Position numbers and translations under genes: made by a program | The notes under the pieces: model-generated | The model's database searches: none | Told to the model about the DNA's origin: nothing | What the model saw: the letters and a program-made list of their open reading frames with translations, nothing else | Assembly: GCA_028282465.1 (NCBI GenBank) | Contig: JANQHX010000109.1 | Location: 89,877 to 153,876 of the forward strand | Direction of reading: 5' to 3' | Length of the DNA stretch: 64,000 nucleotides | DNA from: Gynuella sp. | GTDB taxonomy: Bacteria > Pseudomonadota > Gammaproteobacteria > Pseudomonadales > Natronospirillaceae | In this document: piece after piece, positions 57,668 through 64,000 of the stretch | Layout: each line of letters starts with the position of its first letter | Position numbering within the stretch: the first letter of the stretch is position 1

Positions 57668-57777
57668 TGTTTTCTAAACACAGACACAAAAACCCATAAC
57701 CCATTGATTTATAAAGGATAAAAATTTTTAGCCTTAGCATTCAAGATAAAAACCACTGATAGTCTTTATAATCTGTT

Positions 57778-57794
57778 ACGATCTATTTCGATAA
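57778..57794. promoter_or_regulatory. candidate RtcR binding site (left copy)
   Basis: ACGATCTA-TTTC-GATAA, shared with a copy at 59420-59436 (ACGATCTA-AATA-GATAA). It lies 111 bases upstream of the leftward -24 element, a usual enhancer distance. It also falls on the likely start region of rtcR (TATAAT at 57767-57772), so it could autoregulate rtcR. Confidence 0.5.
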
Positions 57795-57818
57795 TCTTAA
57801 TTCTTTTTGGATCAATAT

Positions 57819-59420
57819 ATGAAAACCGTAACCATTGGGCTTTTGGGTACAAAATTAGATAATAGAGGAAAGGGTCAGAGCCGCTGGAAAAGGTGGCGAC
57901 CCACCTTAGGGTTGAGCCAACAACAAGAACTCAAAGTCGACCGCTTCGAGCTGTTACATGAAACCCGAGATCGAAACCTAGCTGAGCGTACCGCTGCTGA
58001 CATTCAAGAAGTCTCACCAAACACGCAAGTAGTATTGCATCCTATTCGAGTTCGAAACCCCTGGGACTTTGAAGAAGTATATGGAACTTTATTAGATTTC
58101 TGTCGCGACTACTCATTCAAAAACAATGAAGAATATTTATTACACATCACTACAGGCACCCACGTTGCGCAGATTTGTTGGTTCTTACTGTGCGAAGCCA
58201 ACTACTTGCCTGCCAAGCTTATACAAACATCACCCTCTTCCGCAGAGGAAGACACGGTCAACAACAGTATTGGCAGCTACCAAATTATTGATTTGGATCT
58301 TTCAAAATACGATGCCATTGCCAAACGGTTTGAACGACAAACAGAAGATGACCTCAGCTTTCTTAAAAGTGGTATTAATACCCGCAACAAAGCCTTCAAT
58401 AAAATGATTGAACAACTGGAGAGGGTCGGCAGCAGATCGAGCGCACCGGTATTAATTACAGGCCCCACTGGCGCTGGTAAGTCACAGCTTGCGAAGCGCC
58501 TGTATGAATTAAAAAAGCAAAAATGCCTAGTGCAAAAACAATTTGTGTCCATCAACTGCGCCACGCTTAGGGGCGACAACGCTATGTCGGCCTTGTTTGG
58601 CCACACCAAAGGCGCATTTACAGGCGCCCAAACAAAGCGAGACGGCTTGTTAACCAAAGCCCATCAAGGGGTTTTATTTTTAGATGAAATTGGTGAGCTC
58701 GGCAGTGACGAACAAGCCATGCTACTGCACGCCATTGAAGAAAAATGTTTTTATCCTGTCGGATCAGACACCACCGTACAAAGTGACTTTCAATTAATTG
58801 CTGGCACCAATCGCAATTTATATCAAGAATCTGAGGCTGGAAATTTTCGAGCTGACCTGCTGGCTCGAATTGATTTATGGAGTTACCAACTACCTGGACT
58901 CGCCCAACGTCCTGAAGACATTGAACCCAATATTGACTATGAGTTGTCTCAACAGGAAAAAACCAAAGGCCATCAAGTTACGTTTAATCAAATCGCACGA
59001 AAAACCTATTTAAACTTTGCCAAATCTGTAGACGGAAAATGGAAAGGTAATTTCAGAGACTTAAATGCTTCTATTCAACGCATGACCACATTGGCAGAAG
59101 GTGGGCGCATTACCAAAGCCGATGTTGATCAGGAAATCGCAACACTCAACAAACGCTGGGAAGAACACAGCACTAAAGCCGACGACATTAATTTAACCCA
59201 TTACCTGGATTCACAAACCATAGAAGCGCTTGATCTCTTCGACCGCATTCAACTTCAACAAGTCATTAATATTTGCAGACAATCTAAATCGCTGTCTGAG
59301 GCAGGACGCACCTTATTTGATAAGTCTCGCCTTAAGAAAGCCAGCACCAATGATGGCCATAGGTTGAGGCAATATCTGAACAAGTTCGATTTATCTTTCA
59401 ATGATTTTTTAGATAAATAA
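57819..59420 (+). CDS. rtcR: sigma-54-dependent activator RtcR of RNA repair
   Basis: Enhancer-binding protein that activates rtcBA-type operons. The N-terminal ~180 residues are the RtcR/CARF-like sensor (HETRDRNLAERTAADIQEVSP, LHITTGTHVAQICWFLL) thought to sense RNA ends. The central AAA+ domain has Walker A GPTGAGKS (215-222), the sigma-54 contact loop GAFTGA (265-270) and Walker B VLFLDEIGELG. A C-terminal HTH region follows (LQQVINICRQSKSLSEAGRTLF). It aligns over its length with E. coli RtcR. The ATG at 57819 is preferred to a TTG four codons upstream. It sits between two sigma-54 promoters pointing outward. Confidence 0.95.
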   Translation: MKTVTIGLLGTKLDNRGKGQSRWKRWRPTLGLSQQQELKVDRFELLHETRDRNLAERTAADIQEVSPNTQVVLHPIRVRNPWDFEEVYGTLLDFCRDYSFKNNEEYLLHITTGTHVAQICWFLLCEANYLPAKLIQTSPSSAEEDTVNNSIGSYQIIDLDLSKYDAIAKRFERQTEDDLSFLKSGINTRNKAFNKMIEQLERVGSRSSAPVLITGPTGAGKSQLAKRLYELKKQKCLVQKQFVSINCATLRGDNAMSALFGHTKGAFTGAQTKRDGLLTKAHQGVLFLDEIGELGSDEQAMLLHAIEEKCFYPVGSDTTVQSDFQLIAGTNRNLYQESEAGNFRADLLARIDLWSYQLPGLAQRPEDIEPNIDYELSQQEKTKGHQVTFNQIARKTYLNFAKSVDGKWKGNFRDLNASIQRMTTLAEGGRITKADVDQEIATLNKRWEEHSTKADDINLTHYLDSQTIEALDLFDRIQLQQVINICRQSKSLSEAGRTLFDKSRLKKASTNDGHRLRQYLNKFDLSFNDFLDK

Positions 59421-59436
59421 CGATCTAAATAGATAA
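59420..59436. promoter_or_regulatory. candidate RtcR binding site (right copy)
   Basis: ACGATCTA-AATA-GATAA, the counterpart of the motif at 57778, overlapping the last base of rtcR and ending 76 bases before the -24 element of the rightward promoter. Two AGATAAAT words (59411 and 59431) flank it. Confidence 0.5.
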
Positions 59437-59511
59437 ATTGTGATTCATCAAAAAGTCAGTTGAAAATAATTTTTTCCTTTATAATCAATAACTTAAATTA
59501 AATTCAAAACC

Positions 59512-59526
59512 TGGCACTCAACTTGA
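59512..59526 (+). promoter_or_regulatory. predicted sigma-54 promoter of rtcB and nucleotidyltransferase
   Basis: TGGCAC (59512-59517), 5 bases, TTGA (59523-59526), matching TGGCAC-N5-TTGC with one mismatch at the last base. Start near 59537, about 49 bases ahead of the rtcB ATG. Confidence 0.7.
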
Positions 59527-59585
59527 TATAGGTAACACACAGAGAAAATAGATAAGTTGCAAGTTGAAAAATAAGGAATAGAAAA

Positions 59586-60806
59586 ATGAATTACGAAGTG
59601 ATGAATGTGACTAAAGGCGTGCCAATAAAATCCTGGACCGTTGGCGTGCAGTTTGATGACAAAGCTCGCCAACAGCTTCGTAATATTGCAGAACTGCCAT
59701 TTGTATATAAATGGGTGGCCGCCATGCCAGACGTACACCTAGGAAAAGGCGCCACTATAGGATCAGTCATACCCACTAAGGGTGCTGTTATACCAGCAGC
59801 CGTGGGTGTGGATATTGGCTGTGGAATGATGGCAGCAAAAACCAACTTAAAAGCCAAAGACTTACCCGACAACCTTTTCGGAATTCGAAGTGCTATTGAA
59901 AAAGCGGTTCCCCATGGTCGTTCTGTAAAACGTGGCAAACGTGATATCGGTGCCTGGGGTAATTTGCCAGATACCACTGCGAACCGTTGGAAACTCGAGC
60001 TAGAAAATAAGTTTAAAGAGCTATGTGACAAACACCCAACATTAAAGAACACAAACAATGCTCATCACTTAGGAACCTTAGGCACAGGCAACCATTTTAT
60101 TGAAATGTGCTTGGATGAAAATGATGACGTTTGGGTCATGTTGCACTCGGGTTCTCGTGGAGTTGGTAACCGAATCGGCACCTATTTTATTGAAAAAGCA
60201 AAAAAAGATATGCAACGCTGGTTTATTAATTTACCTGACACAGACCTTTCGTATTTTCCTGAAGGCTCAGACTCATTTAACGACTATGTTGAAGCCGTAG
60301 ACTGGGCACAAAATTTTGCACGTATTAATCGTGAAATTATGATGGAAAATACACTCGCAGCAATAGCAATAAAAATGGGTCGTATAATTCACGGAGACTT
60401 AGAAGCTGTGAATTGCCATCACAATTATGTGCAGAAAGAAAATCACTATGGGCAAAATGTCTTAGTGACTCGAAAAGGAGCCGTGAGTGCAAAAGAAGGT
60501 CAACTGGGCATTATTCCCGGCAGCATGGGTACTCGCTCTTATATTGTAAGAGGCTTAGGTAATGCAGAATCTTTTTGCTCCTGCTCCCATGGCGCTGGCC
60601 GAGTTATGTCTAGAACCCAAGCAAAAAAACAAGTAAGCCTGGAAGAACACATAAAAGCTACCGCCCATGTGGAATGCCGAAAAGATGCTGATGTGGTGGA
60701 TGAAACTCCAGCAGCTTATAAAAACATAGACCAAGTCATGGAAGCCCAAAAAGACTTGGTAGAAATAGTTCATACACTGCGGCAAGTAGTGTGCGTAAAA
60801 GGTTAA
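59586..60806 (+). CDS. rtcB: RNA-splicing ligase RtcB (E. coli-like)
   Basis: GTP-dependent RNA ligase for 3'-phosphate/cyclic phosphate and 5'-OH ends. It aligns end to end with E. coli RtcB: MNYEV start, AAMPDVHLGKGATIGSVIPT, GVDIGCGMM, KRGKRDIGAW, LGTGNHFIEM, HSGSRGVGN, CHHNYVQKE, and the guanylylated His H335 in SCSHGAGRVMSRT. Length 406. It follows the rightward sigma-54 promoter and is 11 bases upstream of a nucleotidyltransferase gene. No rtcA cyclase is present in the window. Confidence 0.97.
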   Translation: MNYEVMNVTKGVPIKSWTVGVQFDDKARQQLRNIAELPFVYKWVAAMPDVHLGKGATIGSVIPTKGAVIPAAVGVDIGCGMMAAKTNLKAKDLPDNLFGIRSAIEKAVPHGRSVKRGKRDIGAWGNLPDTTANRWKLELENKFKELCDKHPTLKNTNNAHHLGTLGTGNHFIEMCLDENDDVWVMLHSGSRGVGNRIGTYFIEKAKKDMQRWFINLPDTDLSYFPEGSDSFNDYVEAVDWAQNFARINREIMMENTLAAIAIKMGRIIHGDLEAVNCHHNYVQKENHYGQNVLVTRKGAVSAKEGQLGIIPGSMGTRSYIVRGLGNAESFCSCSHGAGRVMSRTQAKKQVSLEEHIKATAHVECRKDADVVDETPAAYKNIDQVMEAQKDLVEIVHTLRQVVCVKG

Positions 60807-60817
60807 GGAGCTGAGTT

Positions 60818-61597
60818 ATGGAAAACTCAATTACTCAAGAAATAAAAAATAGACTCAACCATGTAGAAAAAGAACATAATGTGAAAATTCTATTTGCAAT
60901 AGAGTCCGGTAGTCGAGCTTGGGGGTTTGAATCACCCAACAGCGACTACGACGTACGATTCGTATATGTTCATCAACCGGAATACTATTTAACGATAAAC
61001 GACGTTGCAAAACGAGAGGTAATCGAATACCCCATAGTGGATGAAATAGACATTAACGGTTGGGACTTAATGAAAGCATTGGACTTATATTGGAAATCTA
61101 ACCCAGCCATAGTTGAGTGGATTCGTTCGCCCATCGTTTATTCAGACAACGGCAAATTAATCTCCACATTGCAAAACTTATTGCCAACCATGTATAACTG
61201 TGTGAAAGGTATTTATCACTATAAAAACATGGCTTTGAATCAATACACAAAGTATCTGAATAAAAGCCAAGTAAAACAGAAAAGCTATTTGTATGCACTC
61301 CGAGCATTATTATCAGTGAAATGGATTGAAGAGCAAAAATGCCCAGCGCCCATAGAGTTTTCTGAACTACTGAAAAGTATTGAACTAGCCCCTGAGCTAA
61401 CTAACTGCATTAACCAACTTGTGCAGATAAAAAAAGCCAGTGGCGAAACTCAAGCAACAGGAAAAATTAAACTCTTAGACAATTTTATTTTGAGCGAGAT
61501 AGGTAGGCTAGCTGCGGTTCAACCAAATCAAAAAATTGAATCGAGGAACCTAGACAATCTCAACAAACTGTTTAGGAGTTATATTTACAAGCACTAA
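60818..61597 (+). CDS. YcgL-type nucleotidyltransferase
   Basis: Nucleotidyltransferase-superfamily protein with the core IESGSRAWGFESPNSDYDVRFVYV (GSRAWG followed by SDYDVR, the two catalytic aspartates) and a third acidic position in VDEIDINGWDL, then a helical C-terminal domain (KGIYHYKNMALNQYTKYL). The family (COG3541) is recurrent beside RtcB in bacteria and is suggested to add nucleotides to RNA ends; activity is unproven. 259 residues, 11 bases after rtcB, followed by an intrinsic terminator. Confidence 0.88.
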   Translation: MENSITQEIKNRLNHVEKEHNVKILFAIESGSRAWGFESPNSDYDVRFVYVHQPEYYLTINDVAKREVIEYPIVDEIDINGWDLMKALDLYWKSNPAIVEWIRSPIVYSDNGKLISTLQNLLPTMYNCVKGIYHYKNMALNQYTKYLNKSQVKQKSYLYALRALLSVKWIEEQKCPAPIEFSELLKSIELAPELTNCINQLVQIKKASGETQATGKIKLLDNFILSEIGRLAAVQPNQKIESRNLDNLNKLFRSYIYKH

Positions 61598-61616
61598 ATA
61601 AAAATGTCATTTAAAG

Positions 61617-61644
61617 ATTGGGGCAGCAAATGCCCCAATTTTTT
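61617..61644 (+). terminator. intrinsic terminator of the rightward RNA-repair unit
   Basis: ATTGGGGCA, loop GCAAA, TGCCCCAAT, then a run of T to 61644, 20 bases after the nucleotidyltransferase stop. Confidence 0.9.
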
Positions 61645-61646
61645 AT

Positions 61647-61715
61647 TCAAGCTGCCAGTAAAATGATAATGCCCAACGCACAAATCCAACTAAAGGTATT
61701 GATAAGCGAACTCAT
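61647..61715 (-). CDS. 22-residue putative membrane peptide
   Basis: A minus-strand frame with a perfect AGGAGGT ribosome site (61727-61721) 5 bases before its ATG. The product starts MSSLINTFSW and continues as a hydrophobic stretch (ICALGIIILLAA), long enough to dip into or just cross a membrane. It resembles small membrane peptides or type I toxins in kind, but no family match is claimed. It ends just before the terminator of the opposite gene. The ribosome site is the main support. Confidence 0.5.
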   Translation of the reverse strand: MSSLINTFSWICALGIIILLAA

Positions 61716-61855
61716 TATTTACCTCCTGTAATGTCTTTATTTAAATTTATACTTTGGTTTGGAATAATCAAATTAGGAATGGGTTTTAAACAATTAAACA
61801 TAAAGATTTAGCCAGCTTTGCGTATTAAAAAAGAGCTTAGAGTCACATCTTCTGG

Positions 61856-64000
61856 AACTACATATCCAGATGCGTTGGGGAGCACCATGCCGCCAGTTGC
61901 CACCCATGTTTGCATTACGGTTCATCCCCAGGAGCCTGGGGAACTCGCCATTTCTTTACCGTACTCTAACTCAATGATCGGTTCATCCCCAGATGTCTGG
62001 GGAACACACTTTTTGAATGAAGGGCTTTCGCAGGTGTAGCAGTACATTCCCAGATGCCTGTGGAACACATATTGTTAAGGTTACCAAGCACCTGTGTTGC
62101 CGGTTCATCCCCAGAGGCCTGGGGAACACGGTATACTCACCATACAGCACAGATTCAACAGCGGTTCATCCCCAGGGGCCTGGGGAACACCTAGCTAATT
62201 TCCCCATGTTCATGATTTGATCCGGTTCATCCCCAGGGGCCTGGGGAACACATCCTCATGAGGCTCCGCCAGTAGGTGGAATCCGGTTCATCCCCAGAGG
62301 CCTGGGGAACACTTGGTGACTGTGAGCCATTTACTAACATCGTCCGGTTCATCCCCAGAGGCCTGGGGAACGCGCCGCGCCCTTGGGTTGACGGGGCACA
62401 AGCCCCGGTTCATCCCCAGAGGCCTGGGGAACACAAGTGCTTTCGCGGCATAACGGTTTCCTCCCGCGGTTCATCCCCAGAGGCCTGGGGAACACGGGGA
62501 GAGGTCATCTGGCAGAAGAAGCCCAGCCGGTTCATCCCCAGAGGCCTGGGGAACTCGTTCAGCATTACAAAATAATCTCCTGAATTTTCGGTTCATCCCC
62601 AGAGGCCTGGGGAACTCTGACCATCAACCCTGCTCAGTTAATTACTGACCGGTTCATCCCCAGAGGCCTGGGGAACTCTTTTTTGCCTTCTGCAATCGCA
62701 TTACCAATCACGGTTCATCCCCAGAGGCCTGGGGAACTCTATCCAACAAAACCAATATCACTTTTATAATTCGGTTCATCCCCAGAGGCCTGGGGAACTC
62801 AAAAATTACTGCGGCGGTTAGCATGACGCCGCCGGTTCATCCCCAGAGGCCTGGGGAACACTATAAATAGAGTTAATGCCATAGCTGCCCAGGCGGTTCA
62901 TCCCCAGAGGCCTGGGGAACACATAAATCCAACACAGTCATCGGAGCTCGTATACGGTTCATCCCCAGAGGCCTGGGGAACACCTGGGCTGTATATTCCG
63001 CTAGGAAATGTTCATCGGTTCATCCCCAGAGGCCTGGGGAACACTTTATTGTGCTCATGAGGCATTTGCTTTAGCGCGGTTCATCCCCAGAGGCCTGGGG
63101 AACACATATGAAATTAAATGAAGAAATCCAAAAAAGGCGGTTCATCCCCAGGGGCCTGGGGAACTCTACAGTGATTGCCATATTCCAAAATTTCGCCCCG
63201 GTTCATCCCCAGGGGCCTGGGGAACTCACTCATAATCCCCCTTAGTAGCCATGCACCCGCGGTTCATCCCCAGGGGCCTGGGGAACTCCAGTTTTCATAT
63301 GAGATCCATCAAATTGATTTCGGTTCATCCCCAGGGGCCTGGGGAACTCTTTGAGTATTGAGGCATGGAAGCGTCGATGGGCGGTTCATCCCCAGGGGCC
63401 TGGGGAACTCGAGCAACAAAAGCGACCGCTTTTGTATATACACGGTTCATCCCAAGGGGCCTGGGGAACTCTAAACCCTGTCAGTACTGCTATTTTTATC
63501 GCACGGTTCATCCCCAGGGGCCTGGGGAACTCTTTATCTGGTTTGGTTTTTGATATGTTTATAACGGTTCATCCCCAGGGGCCTGGGGAACTCCGCAGAA
63601 CAGTTGCCAGAACCGGCTTATAAAACGGTTCATCCCAAGGGGCCTGGGGAACTCGACCCCGAAACTAATGAGGATCGTATGGAGCGCGGTTCATCCCCAG
63701 GGGCCTGGGGAACTCAATATTTTATTATCACGGCGACTTAGATCTACCGGTTCATCCCCAGGGGCCTGAGGAACTCTCTCTGCCATAGTCCACATGAGAC
63801 TTAGGATACGGTTCATCCCCAGGGGCCTGGGGAACTCTCTGTCAACACCGTGCAAATCAGTTGCAGTGGCGGTTCATCCCCAGGGGCCTGGGGAACTCTC
63901 TGTAAAGCGGCCCACAGGAATATATTCTGGCGGTTCATCCCCAGGGGCCTGGGGAACTCACATCACCGGGCGCTATTTCTTTGTAATTGTCCGGTTCATC
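61856..64000 (-). CRISPR. type I-E-like CRISPR array, 34 full repeats plus a partial, trailer end at left
   Basis: Repeat (plus strand) CGGTTCATCCCC-AGAGGCC-TGGGGAACAC and variants, 29 bp, first clear copy 61918-61946. All 34 intervals to the partial repeat at 63992-64000 are exactly 61 bp, so every spacer is 32 bp. The minus-strand form starts GAGTTCCCC and ends GATGAACCG, like the E. coli I-E repeat, so transcription should be leftward with leader and cas genes beyond 64000. Repeats at 61918-62068 carry several mutations, and a still more decayed copy with an extra base lies at 61856-61885, marking the old trailer end. No cas gene is in the window. Confidence 0.97.

Noticed and set aside
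61796..61824. A further CRISPR repeat one period to the left
   Set aside because: At the expected position no similarity to the repeat remains; the array is taken to end at about 61856.
62017..63623. Several plus-strand frames in the CRISPR array
   Set aside because: They are translations of the repeat unit (SSPEAWGT, HPQGPGE) and have no coding character.

Overview
The window is chromosomal DNA of a Gammaproteobacterium, most likely a marine lineage near Oceanospirillales/Pseudomonadales. This rests on conserved gene orders (miaB-ybeZ-ybeY-corC; cysM/relA/mazG with divergent barA; rpoE-rseA-rseB-rseC-mucD-lepA-lepB-DUF4845-rnc-era-recO-pdxJ-acpS; nadB/ygfX/sdhE/ygfZ), moderate-to-low GC, and many signalling proteins. 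No species is assigned.

Layout. 1-7.7 kb: a glycosyltransferase, ychF, small and regulatory genes, and a tRNA-Met/tRNA-Gln pair followed by a tandem array of decayed tRNA-Gln 3' halves, then a sulfurtransferase and an MFS transporter. 7.7-13.2 kb: a 1663-residue secreted metalloprotease-like, multi-repeat protein with a GlyGly-CTERM-like tail, plus a small partner. 13.3-42 kb: mostly core housekeeping genes (tRNA modification, ribosome maturation, stringent response, cysteine and pyridoxine synthesis, BarA sensor, sigma-E stress operon, translation and secretion factors, NAD synthesis). A 279-bp element with 18-bp perfect terminal inverted repeats lies near 42 kb. 43-47 kb: a sigma-54-type promoter and an ABC nitrate uptake operon. 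47-52 kb: a CheB-CheR-PAS protein and a GGDEF/EAL protein.

52.7-61.6 kb is the most unusual part: an elaborate RNA-repair island centred on the sigma-54 activator RtcR. Two sigma-54 promoters face outwards. Leftward, the first transcribed items are two abutting tRNA-like elements with abnormal anticodon loops or anticodons and weakened acceptor stems. They are followed by a slipin, an unknown 135-residue protein, a leader/terminator region, an RtcB ligase, an unknown 312-residue protein and a small basic protein whose reading frame runs through a strong intrinsic terminator before any stop codon. Rightward are a second, E. coli-like RtcB and a nucleotidyltransferase. A shared motif ACGATCTA-N4-GATAA lies upstream of both promoters and is a candidate RtcR site.

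61.9-64 kb is a type I-E-like CRISPR array (34 full 29-bp repeats with exactly 32-bp spacers, running off the window). Its decayed trailer end faces the RNA-repair island, so the leader and cas genes should lie beyond the right edge.

Working model (inference): RNA breakage (nuclease toxin, phage defence or stress) is sensed by the RtcR CARF-like domain. RtcR then induces two ligases, a nucleotidyltransferase, a slipin, tRNA-like RNAs and possibly a ribosome-rescue-like peptide.
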